A stretch of DNA of 64,000 bases from Roseivirga sp. 4D4 (GTDB lineage Bacteria > Bacteroidota > Bacteroidia > Cytophagales > Cyclobacteriaceae), in the NCBI RefSeq assembly GCF_001747095.1, contig NZ_MDGP01000001.1, positions 4,508,001 through 4,572,000 of the forward strand, written 5' to 3'. Shown here piece after piece: positions 1-7,828 of this stretch. A model generated the notes under the pieces. The model worked only from the letters and a program-made list of their open reading frames with translations, made no database searches and was not told the origin of the DNA. The translations under genes and the position numbers were made by a program. Each line of letters opens with the position of its first letter. Positions within the stretch are counted from its first letter, which is position 1.

Positions 1-1
1 G

Positions 2-382
2 TTCGATGCTGAAGAGTACTATGCATTGAGTGAGGAAACTGTAAGCGAAGTAATTATTGATTACACTAAGATTAATGGAGATTATTCTTCCATTAAGAGG
101 GTTGTGTTAAATGAGGGAAAGTCTATAGGTGAGTTTCTATTATATTTCAATAAGACTGAAGTCAACAAGTTGACAAGAATGGTTACGCGCTCGACAACTA
201 GTTCTGCAGAAGTTAGTGTGTTTCAAGGGGATGAGAAATTACGATTTGATATAGGATTGATAGAGGAGCAGAAAGGGTATATCAGGTTTTTGACAGAGAG
301 AGGTGTTAGTTCTAAATTTCATGGTGAGAAACCTGCTACCAAATTCGCGAAGTACGTATTCTCTCTTCTACCTAATGATTAA
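2..382 (+). CDS. Hypothetical protein, 5' end outside window
   Basis: The reading frame is open from base 2 with no stop, so the gene probably begins upstream of the window; a TTG at 26 is the only in-window alternative near the front. The visible part is 127 residues, soluble-looking, with no signal peptide or membrane segment. The C-terminal third (KPATKFAKYVF region) is basic and amphipathic. I do not recognise the family. It is followed directly by two more AT-rich unknown genes on the same strand (gaps of about 6 and 12 bases), suggesting one transcription unit. Small orphan sets like this often sit downstream of polymorphic-toxin genes as immunity proteins, but nothing in the sequence proves that. 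Confidence 0.55.
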   Translation, partial: FDAEEYYALSEETVSEVIIDYTKINGDYSSIKRVVLNEGKSIGEFLLYFNKTEVNKLTRMVTRSTTSSAEVSVFQGDEKLRFDIGLIEEQKGYIRFLTERGVSSKFHGEKPATKFAKYVFSLLPND

Positions 383-388
383 TTGCCA

Positions 389-724
389 ATGACTGAAGAC
401 CGCGTCAGAGTGATATTGTTTTCACTGTTCTTCGTTATGTGTGTCGCTTTTTGGGTGTCTGACAAAATAAGGGCTGATAATGATCTAAAAGAGTTTTATA
501 GATCAAGTTTCGAATTTCGAAGGGAAATTGTATGGCTTAAGAATTTTGATGACGGGTTGAAAGAGGTGCAGATTCACTCAAGTGATTCGAATATGGTTTT
601 TAGTAACATTAGCTTTCATTTTCTTGATTTGAAAGTGGGAGATCATTTGAAAAAAGATTCTAATTCCTTGATCTTGAAAGTCAAAAGGAATGGGAGAGTC
701 GAGGAGCATGTTTATCAGAGGTGA
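389..724 (+). CDS. Hypothetical single-pass membrane protein
   Basis: 112 residues from ATG 389; a TTG at 383 directly after the previous stop would add two residues, but ATG 389 places a short charged head (MTEDRVR) before the hydrophobic helix and is preferred. Residues about 7-24 (VILFSLFFVMCVAFWV) form one membrane segment or uncleaved signal anchor, and the rest is polar and would be extracytoplasmic. The LKVGDHLKKDSNSLIL region resembles a motif seen in many small Bacteroidetes surface proteins of unknown role. It lies 6 bases after the previous gene, so co-transcription is likely. Function unknown. Confidence 0.6.
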   Translation: MTEDRVRVILFSLFFVMCVAFWVSDKIRADNDLKEFYRSSFEFRREIVWLKNFDDGLKEVQIHSSDSNMVFSNISFHFLDLKVGDHLKKDSNSLILKVKRNGRVEEHVYQR

Positions 725-736
725 TATATTCTAAGT

Positions 737-1234
737 ATGGAAGATTCAATCTATTCTAAAATTATACCTCCTAGAAAACACTCTTATAGAGATGGGTTTT
801 CTAATTTGAGTGCAATAGATTCCTTGACGGGAAGTCAATTAAAGGCCTTAGAAAAGCGATTGCTAATTGACATAGTGATTGGTGATAATGGAAAAGTTGA
901 TTCTTTGGTAGTGGATACCTTGGTCTATGTAAATTCCACAGAAGCGGTCTTGAGTTTTGAGAAACTTATAAAAGACAATAAAATTGGGATTTACAGTAAA
1001 TTAATACTGATCACGGCAATTTACAGACTCTCCGGTGACGAAAGCCATTTAAACATGGCTATATCCATTTTCCATGAGTTGAGGTCAGAATCTCAAGTCA
1101 TAGGTGGGATGTATTATTTGAGCTTTTTTAAATCAAGATCAAGGAGGGTTAGAAACATTCTGAGAAAATTGGTTTTTAATCAAAACTACTTTGTAAGATA
1201 TAATGCATGGAAATTTTTGAAACGGTCGGTTTGA
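737..1234 (+). CDS. Hypothetical all-helical protein, possibly HEAT-like
   Basis: 165 residues from ATG 737, 12 bases after the preceding stop. No signal peptide. The predicted pattern is alternating amphipathic helices (AVLSFEKLIKDN, SKLILITAIYRLSG, NMAISIFHELRSE), and the end reads like a HEAT/armadillo unit (VRNILRKLVFNQNYFVRYNAW). This fits a helical-repeat scaffold, but the similarity is only by eye. Third gene of an AT-rich unknown cluster and apparently the last, since an intergenic palindromic repeat follows before genes on the other strand. Confidence 0.55.
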   Translation: MEDSIYSKIIPPRKHSYRDGFSNLSAIDSLTGSQLKALEKRLLIDIVIGDNGKVDSLVVDTLVYVNSTEAVLSFEKLIKDNKIGIYSKLILITAIYRLSGDESHLNMAISIFHELRSESQVIGGMYYLSFFKSRSRRVRNILRKLVFNQNYFVRYNAWKFLKRSV

Positions 1235-1331
1235 GTCTCTTTAGCGTTCACTTCTGTGAGAACTAACCTTCTCGAAGAGGATGCCTAGCCTTGAGAAGAC
1301 CAGTTCGCATTGAAAGCGCGAACTATTGATG

Positions 1332-1370
1332 TCCTCCTCTGGAGGAGGTGCCCAGAGGGCGGAGGAGGTA
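1332..1370. repeat. Palindromic intergenic repeat (REP-like)
   Basis: CCTCCTC at 1333-1339 and GAGGAGG at 1342-1348 form a perfect 7-bp stem with a two-base loop, followed by a second GGAGGAGG at 1361-1368 after CCCAGAGGGC. This purine/pyrimidine-rich palindrome resembles repeats that recur between genes in many Bacteroidetes. It sits between convergent genes (737-1234 plus, 1391-1762 minus) and could act as a bidirectional terminator or be a passive REP element. Confidence 0.5.
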
Positions 1371-1390
1371 TTGTTTTTTCTCTAGATTCT

Positions 1391-1762
1391 TTACCTGTTA
1401 ATCATATGCAGTGCTGCCTTGTACACATAATCCCAAAACTCATCTTTCTCTTTTTCAGCAAAAGTGGCTTTCTCTAGTGCATTGTGCATATGTTGTAACC
1501 AGTGCGTGGCTTCTTCTTTACCGATCTCCCATTGAAAATGCCTTCTCCTGAGCATAGGATGTCCCCGTTCGTCTGTATAGGTCTGGTGTCCGCCTAAGGC
1601 CTGAATTAGGAAGAGTTTTAGTCTGTTCTTGGCTGGTAGAAGATCCTCTGGGTACATCTTTCGAATGAGCTCATCCGTTTCGACTCCTGCATAGAAGTCA
1701 TCTACGAGCTGAAGAATATTGTCCTCACCGATACGATCGTATAGGGTTTGTGCCTCAGCCAT
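1391..1762 (-). CDS. Group II (O-type) truncated hemoglobin
   Basis: 123 residues, the normal length for a 2-on-2 globin. The proximal haem ligand is His75 in LRRRHFQW, Tyr24 (DDFYAGV) fits the B10 position and Trp89 (HWLQHMHNAL) fits the conserved G8 tryptophan of group II globins. Such proteins bind O2 or NO and are proposed to act in redox or NO defence, but the substrate cannot be read from sequence. The start codon overlaps the stop of the upstream PLP-enzyme gene (TGATG), so the two are translationally coupled and lie in one operon with the NfeD-type gene. Confidence 0.93.
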   Translation of the reverse strand: MAEAQTLYDRIGEDNILQLVDDFYAGVETDELIRKMYPEDLLPAKNRLKLFLIQALGGHQTYTDERGHPMLRRRHFQWEIGKEEATHWLQHMHNALEKATFAEKEKDEFWDYVYKAALHMINR

Positions 1763-3018
1763 CAGATTTGATTCAGGGCCTGGTCGAAGTCCGAAATTAG
1801 ATCATCAGGATTTTCAATACCTACTGAGATGCGAATGAGGCTTTCGGTGATGTTGTTCTTAATCCGATCTTCCTCATTCATATTGGAACTGCTCATGGTA
1901 TAAGGGTGAGAAGCCAGAGTTTCAGTGCTGCCCAGAGAGACAGCCAGTTTGGCTAATTCCAAGCTGTTCAGAAACTTGAAAGCCTCTGTTTCTCCACCAG
2001 CGACTTCGAAGGCCATCATGGCACCGGCTGAGTTTTGCTGCTTCCGGTATATGGCATGTTGTGCAGTACCTTCATCTAAATGTCCTAAGAAGTAGACTTT
2101 TTTCACTTTGGAATGACCTTTCAAAAAGTCGGCAAGTTTTTCGGCATTTGACGCTTGCTTTTCCATGCGAAGCGCTACTGTCTCAAGGCTTCTGGTTACT
2201 AACCAAGAAGTAAAAGGGGAGGCCATGCAGCCAAGCGTTGTCCTTAGGCCTTTGATCGCCTGGATCAACTCCTCTTTACCGGAACAGGCACCTGCAATTA
2301 CATCGCTATGGCCACCAATGTATTTAGTTGCAGAGTAGAGATTGAGGTCAGCTCCGTGATCCAATGGTTTCTGGAAGATCGGACCCAAATAAGTATTGTC
2401 AACCGCGATCACTGCTTCTATTTCTTTAGATCGTAAATCTTCACGAAGGTTAGCAATCATTCCAATATCAGTAAGCGATAATGTGGGATTGGCTGGGGTT
2501 TCCACATAGATCATTTTGAGCTGCTTGGCTCTAGGGTGCTTGAGTACCTTTTGCTCGATGTCTTCTTGCGTACTTTCCGAGTCGAACTCAATCCACTCCA
2601 CGTCAAAGTGATTGAGTGTACGCTTAATGAATGTATCTGTGCCACCATAGAGTGGTGAAGACATCAGTATCAAATCACCCGCCTTACAGAAGGTCATGAC
2701 GGTGGTAGAGATGGCCGCCATGCCACTTTCAAAGAAGGCTGCATCTTCGGCACCATCGAGTTGTGCTAAACGAAATTCGGCTGCCGTAAGGTTGGGGTGG
2801 TTTAGCCTAGTGTAAATCAGGCTACTGTTTCTTTCTTCAAGTGTATCTGCTCCCTTATACTGATCGAAAAAGGCTTTGCCCTCTTCGGCAGTATTGAACA
2901 TAAAGGTGGAGGTCTGAAAAATCGGATTTTTCAGTGAGTTTAAAACCCCCATAGGATCGTGTCCGTCCGCCACTACCAGGCTTTCGGCACTAAACTTTGC
3001 TCTATTCTTTTTATCCAT
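1762..3018 (-). CDS. Cys/Met-metabolism PLP-dependent enzyme (trans-sulfuration family)
   Basis: 418 residues. The PLP lysine is K232 in YSATKYIGGHSD, and the YTRLNHP motif (Y69, R71) and SSPLYGGTDTF (Y124) match the family of cystathionine gamma-synthase, cystathionine lyases and methionine gamma-lyase. The motif reads LYGGT where methionine gamma-lyases typically have LYGCT, so the cysteine linked to that activity is absent. This favours a gamma-synthase or lyase, or an uncharacterised branch. It overlaps the NfeD-type gene by one base (TAATG) and the globin gene by one base (TGATG), giving a tight three-gene unit. The exact substrate cannot be decided from sequence alone. Confidence 0.9.
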   Translation of the reverse strand: MDKKNRAKFSAESLVVADGHDPMGVLNSLKNPIFQTSTFMFNTAEEGKAFFDQYKGADTLEERNSSLIYTRLNHPNLTAAEFRLAQLDGAEDAAFFESGMAAISTTVMTFCKAGDLILMSSPLYGGTDTFIKRTLNHFDVEWIEFDSESTQEDIEQKVLKHPRAKQLKMIYVETPANPTLSLTDIGMIANLREDLRSKEIEAVIAVDNTYLGPIFQKPLDHGADLNLYSATKYIGGHSDVIAGACSGKEELIQAIKGLRTTLGCMASPFTSWLVTRSLETVALRMEKQASNAEKLADFLKGHSKVKKVYFLGHLDEGTAQHAIYRKQQNSAGAMMAFEVAGGETEAFKFLNSLELAKLAVSLGSTETLASHPYTMSSSNMNEEDRIKNNITESLIRISVGIENPDDLISDFDQALNQI

Positions 3019-4397
3019 TATTTGAGGGCTCTGACTTTTAGCGAGCTGCCTTCCTGACTAATCACAACAACTTTTTCGCCTGCTTCTACATATTCTCCGC
3101 GAGTATAGGCATCATAGATTTCTCCTTCTATTTCTATTCTACCGCTGGGCCGAAGTATTGTATTTGCGGTCCCTTGTCTGCCCACGAGGTCTAGGGTATG
3201 GAAAGTGGCTACGTAACCATCTTCTTTTTCCTGGCTTGAAGTCAGGGCTACACGATCGAACATCTTAGACTGAGTAAACCGATAGCCAAAGACGAACAAG
3301 AGAATTATTGACCCAACCACCCCGGCACCGACCACGCCAGCCGCTGTAGAGATTTCACCAACGGGGACGTTATCAAAATTGAAGTTGTCATTGCCTAGCA
3401 TGATGAAGATCAAGGCACCAACCGTACAAATGATGCCCGCGACTCCTGCAACACCAAAACCCGGAATGACGAATACTTCCAACGCAATAAGGGCAAAGCC
3501 AATAAAGAAGACAGCGATCTCCCAATTAGCTGCTAAGCCATTGAGATAATAAGGCACCAGGTAAAGCACCAAAGCAATTCCAGCTGCTGCTAATGGAAAA
3601 CCGACTCCAGGTGTCTGTAGTTCAAAGAAGATTCCTGCAGTGATTACTAAGATCAAAAGCCCACTAACAAAGGGGTTGAGGAAGAAGGAAATCACCTTTT
3701 CAGTGCCTGATAGCTCATATCGAATCAATTCGTAATCGACAATATTATTCTTTTCCAGAATGTCTTGAATGCTAGCCACTTCTCTTTCGCAATAGCCATT
3801 GGCGATGGCTTCGGAAGTGGTGAAGGTGATGATTTTACCGTCTTCAGTTACACCTTCAATTTCAACACGATCATCGACCATGCCTTCGGCAATCAGCGGA
3901 TCTCTATTATTCTCTTCTGCCGTGGATCGCATGATCGACCGCATATAAGATTGGTATTTATCAGGCGCTTGTGAACCATCGGCCCCATTAACTACTGTAG
4001 CAGCACCAATATTAGCACCGGGCACCATGTAGATGCTGTCACAGGCTATGGAAATCAATGCGCCAGCAGAGGCAGCATCATTGTTAATATAGACCCAAAC
4101 AGGTTTCTCATATTCCAATATTCTGGTACGAATGTCATTGGCATCGTTTACAGCTCCACCATAAGTGTCCATATCAATTAAGACAATGTCGGCCTCTACT
4201 TCTGTTGCTTGATTGAATGCCAGGTCGACATAGCGATTCATTCGGGGGTCTATGTTATCACGGATTTCCATTAAGAAAACCTTGATCGTGCCCTCTTGAT
4301 ATTTAGACTGCTCGGATGCCCAGGCAATCGCGGTGAGTAATAGAATACTGCTTAAAACAATTCCTCTGACTACGTTTCTAATTCCTTTGATCCCCAC
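3018..4397 (-). CDS. NfeD family membrane-bound serine protease (ClpP class)
   Basis: 459 residues with a signal peptide (about 1-28), a ClpP-like protease domain (about 35-230), four or five membrane helices (about 235-390) and a C-terminal OB-fold NfeD domain (about 395-459). The Ser/Lys dyad of this family fits Ser110 in NNDAASAGALI and Lys147 in APDKYQSYMRS. Full-length NfeD proteins cleave hydrophobic membrane substrates and are linked to stomatin-type partners; no stomatin/SPFH gene is next to this one. First gene of the minus-strand unit with the PLP enzyme and globin. Confidence 0.93.
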   Translation of the reverse strand: MGIKGIRNVVRGIVLSSILLLTAIAWASEQSKYQEGTIKVFLMEIRDNIDPRMNRYVDLAFNQATEVEADIVLIDMDTYGGAVNDANDIRTRILEYEKPVWVYINNDAASAGALISIACDSIYMVPGANIGAATVVNGADGSQAPDKYQSYMRSIMRSTAEENNRDPLIAEGMVDDRVEIEGVTEDGKIITFTTSEAIANGYCEREVASIQDILEKNNIVDYELIRYELSGTEKVISFFLNPFVSGLLILVITAGIFFELQTPGVGFPLAAAGIALVLYLVPYYLNGLAANWEIAVFFIGFALIALEVFVIPGFGVAGVAGIICTVGALIFIMLGNDNFNFDNVPVGEISTAAGVVGAGVVGSIILLFVFGYRFTQSKMFDRVALTSSQEKEDGYVATFHTLDLVGRQGTANTILRPSGRIEIEGEIYDAYTRGEYVEAGEKVVVISQEGSSLKVRALK

Positions 4398-4415
4398 TTG
4401 AATAGCTTATTTTTG
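4386..4415 (+). promoter_or_regulatory. Candidate Bacteroidetes promoter for the 4438 operon
   Basis: TTTG at 4386-4389 and TATTTTTG at 4408-4415 match the Bacteroidetes primary sigma consensus (TTTG near -33 and TAnnTTTG near -7) with an 18-base spacer. The -33 element lies inside the start of the divergent NfeD-type gene. Transcription would begin about 10-15 bases before the TTG start at 4438. Confidence 0.5.
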
Positions 4416-4437
4416 CTTCAAATTACGAATAAAGGAC

Positions 4438-5217
4438 TTGTCAAAACAGTTGCAACACGATTTTTCACAGGACTTCACTGCCGATATTTGGGAGGTGCTT
4501 TCTCATGGCAATCAGCTGTTGATCACCACAAGAGATAGTGAAAAACTGACCGTTAGTTTTTCTTTATTCAACCTAAGTACTAAATCATTTCTCTGGAAAG
4601 AGATCAGCTTTGAAGAATCATGGTGGATCAGTGTTTATCACTTTACTGAGGGAGTAATCATATTTCAGACTTATGACGATACTCAGAACATAGAAGCCAG
4701 GTCTGTCTTTGGTTTTGATACAGTCAGTTTGGAAGCTATCTGGTCAGTCGATCAGGTAAAGCTTTTCAATGTAACTTCTGGCTTGTTGACTATGGCGTCA
4801 ATGGACGATCCTGAAGCACAATTCAGAATCGATATTAGAAGCGGTCTTGAAGCTGATGAGAGTGAGGTGAGCTTGCCAGAACCAAATACTTCACAAGCTA
4901 CTTATCCCTTACATTACGAACCCGAGAGTCCTCATTTCGAAACTGTCTCGCGGTTTTTAAAGGATCGCCAGGATATAGTATTGGAAGGGAGTTGCGATTA
5001 TTTGGAGTGGGAGGGGCACTTTGCCGTTGCAGCAAATAGTAAGGAAGATACAGGCTATAACTTAGATTTATTCGTATTTAGCTTATCGGGTGACTTGTTG
5101 CTGCACGAACCGCTCGAAAAAGGATTGAAGGGTCTGGCGACTGGCACGTTTTTTATAGTTAACCAAGCACTTATATTTGTTAAGGGTAAGCGAAATTTGG
5201 TAGTTTATGGCTTTTAA
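4438..5217 (+). CDS. DUF4905-like protein, probable beta-propeller fragment
   Basis: 259 residues starting at TTG 4438; an in-frame stop at 4399 excludes a longer start and no ATG is near. No signal peptide or membrane segment, so cytoplasmic. Short beta strands with paired aromatics (SFLWKEISFEESWW, VFGFDTVSLEAIW) suggest a WD40/PQQ-like propeller fold. The length and the position just before a LysM gene in Cytophagales fit the DUF4905 family; I recall this association but cannot verify it here. Its stop lies 4 bases before the LysM gene start, so the two and the TIGR02757 gene form an operon. Function unknown. Confidence 0.75.
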   Translation: MSKQLQHDFSQDFTADIWEVLSHGNQLLITTRDSEKLTVSFSLFNLSTKSFLWKEISFEESWWISVYHFTEGVIIFQTYDDTQNIEARSVFGFDTVSLEAIWSVDQVKLFNVTSGLLTMASMDDPEAQFRIDIRSGLEADESEVSLPEPNTSQATYPLHYEPESPHFETVSRFLKDRQDIVLEGSCDYLEWEGHFAVAANSKEDTGYNLDLFVFSLSGDLLLHEPLEKGLKGLATGTFFIVNQALIFVKGKRNLVVYGF

Positions 5218-5221
5218 GCAT

Positions 5222-6091
5222 ATGAAAAAATACTTTGGAGTATTGGTGGTTCTTTTCCTTACAATATCTGCCGGCTTTGCGCAGTCAGATTCATTGGGGA
5301 TTGAGAAAAAGGGAGATAAGGTATTTGTCGTGCACAAGGTATTATCAAAGCAGACGCTTTTCTCTTTAGCTAAAAGGTACCAAACCACGGTTACCGAAAT
5401 CAACGAGGCTAATCCTGCCCTGGCTAGTGGCCTTCAAGTAGGTCAAACCCTTAAAATTCCTTTTGGCGGAACTTTGCCTACTGAGGAGAAAAGTTTGAAA
5501 CTTACCGTTACGAGTAACAAAACACATAAAGTTGCTGCTGGTGAAACACTCTTTGCAATCGCCAAACAGTATGATGTGAGCATTACCGATCTAAAGGCAT
5601 GGAATAACCTGTCCTCTAACTCTCTCTCCTTAGGGCAAGAGTTATTGGTGAAAGTTGAGAGTGAGGTGGAAACAACCCCGGTGGAACAGACATCTTCTGT
5701 TACAGTGCCCTCTCAAGTGGAAACACAGACGGACCCCGATCCTGTTGCGGTTATCGCTATAGATACAATTAAAACGGAGACGGTTCAAGCTCCCGAACCC
5801 GAAAACTACGGAGGTACCAAGCTTGTACCTTACGAAGTGGAAGGACTGGCAGAGGTGATTGAAGAAGCTGAACCGACTACCAAGTTTTTTGCCCTGCACA
5901 GAACAGCGAAAGTGGGAACAGTGATTAAAGTAAAGAACCTAATGAACGACCTTACTGTCTATGTGAGAGTCGTTGGTGCTATGCCCAATGTGACCGATGA
6001 AAAGGTGATTATTAAGCTTAATCAAAAGGCCTACGATCACCTAAAGGCTATCGATAAACGATTCAGAGTTCAGCTGAGCTACTTTCAATAG
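5222..6091 (+). CDS. Secreted LysM protein with degenerate RlpA-like barrel
   Basis: 289 residues from ATG 5222, which puts a signal peptide (MKKYFGVLVVLFLTISAG) at the very N-terminus; an in-frame ATG at 5207 would add five residues and overlap the previous gene. Two LysM domains, about 34-78 (KQTLFSLAKRYQTTV) and about 98-140 (GETLFAIAKQYDVS), bind peptidoglycan. A Thr/Val/Glu-rich linker follows. The last about 85 residues (HRTAKVGTVIKVKNLMND) resemble the double-psi barrel of RlpA lytic transglycosylases but lack the usual GxASWYG start. This suggests a cell-wall-binding periplasmic protein without obvious catalysis. The next gene starts on the base after its stop. Confidence 0.88.
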   Translation: MKKYFGVLVVLFLTISAGFAQSDSLGIEKKGDKVFVVHKVLSKQTLFSLAKRYQTTVTEINEANPALASGLQVGQTLKIPFGGTLPTEEKSLKLTVTSNKTHKVAAGETLFAIAKQYDVSITDLKAWNNLSSNSLSLGQELLVKVESEVETTPVEQTSSVTVPSQVETQTDPDPVAVIAIDTIKTETVQAPEPENYGGTKLVPYEVEGLAEVIEEAEPTTKFFALHRTAKVGTVIKVKNLMNDLTVYVRVVGAMPNVTDEKVIIKLNQKAYDHLKAIDKRFRVQLSYFQ

Positions 6092-6874
6092 ATGTCTCGA
6101 GCCGACTTCGATAGACTAAAAACCTTTCTAGACGAAAAGGTAGAAGTCTATAATCAACCTTCGTTCATTCATCCTGATCCCATCAACATTCCACATGCTT
6201 ATTCGAGGAAAGAAGATATTGAGATCACTGGTTTTTGGGCATCAATACTGGCCTGGGGTCAACGGGTGACCATCATCAATAAGTGCCATGAGCTATTTGC
6301 TATGATGGATAACCAGCCTTATGATTTTATCCTTAATCATAGTGAAAATGACTTGAAGCCACTGCTAAAGTTCAAGCACAGGACTTTCAATGATATTGAT
6401 ACGCTTTATTTTGTTTCCTATTTCAAGAATTTTTACCAGAAGCATAATTCCTTAGAGGAGGCATTTTTAATAGGTTTGAGAGAGAATGATGATCATGTAG
6501 GTAATGCACTCATTCACTTTCATGATCAATTCTTTGCCTTGCCTGATGCACCTCAGCGTACCAGGAAGCATATTGCTACTCCAGCCCGAAAGTCTGCCTG
6601 TAAGCGAATTAACATGTTCCTTCGCTGGATGGTGCGCCAAGATGATAAAGGAGTCGATTTTGGTATTTGGAAGAATATCAAGCCATCGCAATTAATTTGC
6701 CCTTGCGATTTACATGTGGAACGCGTAGCCAGAAAGCTTGGATTGATTGAGCGCAAACAAATGGACTGGCGGACGGCTCTGGAGTTGACCGAAAACTTAC
6801 GACAATTTGACCCCAAAGATCCTGTTAAATATGACTTTGCCTTATTTGGCTTGGGCGTGGAAGAGAAGTTTTAA
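6092..6874 (+). CDS. TIGR02757 (DUF2400) family protein
   Basis: 260 residues, the standard size for TIGR02757. Recognised by the N-terminal VEVYNQPSFIHPDPINIPHA segment, the EITGFWASILAWGQR motif and C-terminal CPCDLHVERVARKLGL. The family is widespread in Bacteroidetes and spirochaetes and has no established function. The last part (DLHVERVARKLGLIERK) resembles the helical portion of HhH-type DNA glycosylases, which I treat only as a hint. It begins immediately after the LysM stop codon, and is followed by two heptamer arrays that separate it from convergent pyrE. Confidence 0.92.
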   Translation: MSRADFDRLKTFLDEKVEVYNQPSFIHPDPINIPHAYSRKEDIEITGFWASILAWGQRVTIINKCHELFAMMDNQPYDFILNHSENDLKPLLKFKHRTFNDIDTLYFVSYFKNFYQKHNSLEEAFLIGLRENDDHVGNALIHFHDQFFALPDAPQRTRKHIATPARKSACKRINMFLRWMVRQDDKGVDFGIWKNIKPSQLICPCDLHVERVARKLGLIERKQMDWRTALELTENLRQFDPKDPVKYDFALFGLGVEEKF

Positions 6875-6883
6875 TTCGAGAAG

Positions 6884-7009
6884 TAAGAATTAAGAATTAA
6901 GAATTAAGAATTAAGAATTAAGAATTAAGAATTAAGAATTAAGAATTAAGAATTAAGAATTAAGAATTAAGAATTAAGAATTAAGAATTAAGAATTAAGA
7001 ATTAAGAAT
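6884..7009. repeat. Heptamer tandem array, 18 copies of TAAGAAT
   Basis: 126 bases made of exactly 18 uninterrupted, identical copies of the 7-mer TAAGAAT, in the 209-bp gap between the convergent TIGR02757 and pyrE genes. There are no spacers, so it is not a CRISPR. Perfect copies imply recent expansion by slippage or continuing homogenisation, and the copy number in an assembly may be inexact. Confidence 0.97.
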
Positions 7010-7038
7010 GTAACCTTCTATTTGAGATCAAGTTTTAC

Positions 7039-7084
7039 CAATACCCAATACCCAATACCCAATACCCAATACCCAATACCCAAT
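7039..7084. repeat. Heptamer tandem array, 6 copies of CAATACC
   Basis: Six perfect copies of CAATACC (7039-7080) plus a partial CAAT that runs into the pyrE stop codon at 7084-7086. Same 7-base period as the array 29 bases to its left, but an unrelated unit. On the minus strand the unit is GGTATTG. Confidence 0.95.
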
Positions 7085-7731
7085 TATCCCCAATTCGAAG
7101 GATCATTTCTCCATTCTTCAAGGGAAGCCACATCTGATGCATCGATATAGCCGAGCTCTGTAGCCTTTTCTAGCATGACCTGATAATTGCTTAGGCAGTG
7201 TAATTGAATACCCGCTGCTTTGAAATTCTCATCAGCCAGAGGAAATCCATAAGTGAAAATCGCCAACATACCCATGACCTCAAAGCCTGAGGCAGTAAGT
7301 GCTTCGGCAGCCTTTAAAGAACTACCACCAGTCGATACTAGATCTTCTACTACAATCACCTTTTGTCCAGGAGTCACCTTACCTTCAATAAGGTTTTCCA
7401 TACCATGTCCTTTAGGTTTCGAACGTACATAAATGAAAGGTACCCCTAGGGCTTCTGCCAAAAGTGCTCCTTGTGGAATGCCCGCAGTGGCAACACCTGC
7501 TACCGCCTCATAGCCTGGGAACTTGGCCTTCGCAGCTTCGGCCAGCGATTCTTTTATAAAAGTTCTGGTCTCTGGGAAAGAGAGAGAAAGTCTGTTGTCA
7601 CAATATATAGGCGATTTCCATCCTGAGCTCCAGGTAAAAGGATTTTCCTTGCTTAATTTAATGGCTTTGATTTGAAGTAAATCAGATGCGACTTTTAGTG
7701 CTATTTCTTTTTCGGTATGCGGGCTTTCCAT
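7084..7731 (-). CDS. pyrE: Orotate phosphoribosyltransferase
   Basis: 215 residues, normal length. Converts orotate and PRPP to OMP in pyrimidine synthesis. The PRPP-binding loop is VIVVEDLVSTGGSS, the mobile catalytic loop carries RSKPKGHG, and the N-terminal FTWSSGWKSPIYCDNR segment is typical of bacterial PyrE. Divergent from the Nudix gene at 7829 across 97 bases. The stop lies at the edge of the CAATACC heptamer array. Adjacent pyrE, Nudix and coaD genes are a common Bacteroidetes arrangement. Confidence 0.96.
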   Translation of the reverse strand: MESPHTEKEIALKVASDLLQIKAIKLSKENPFTWSSGWKSPIYCDNRLSLSFPETRTFIKESLAEAAKAKFPGYEAVAGVATAGIPQGALLAEALGVPFIYVRSKPKGHGMENLIEGKVTPGQKVIVVEDLVSTGGSSLKAAEALTASGFEVMGMLAIFTYGFPLADENFKAAGIQLHCLSNYQVMLEKATELGYIDASDVASLEEWRNDPSNWG

Positions 7732-7828
7732 GTCGCGAATTTAAGATATTTTTTTTCTGAAATGTCACGATCTTCTTTCACCTACTTAGAGATTTTTTTT
7801 TCATATTGACAAAGAATTAAGCCCTTCA

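Noticed and set aside
6884..7084. Heptamer arrays as a possible CRISPR
   Set aside because: The units are directly adjacent with no spacers and no cas genes are nearby.
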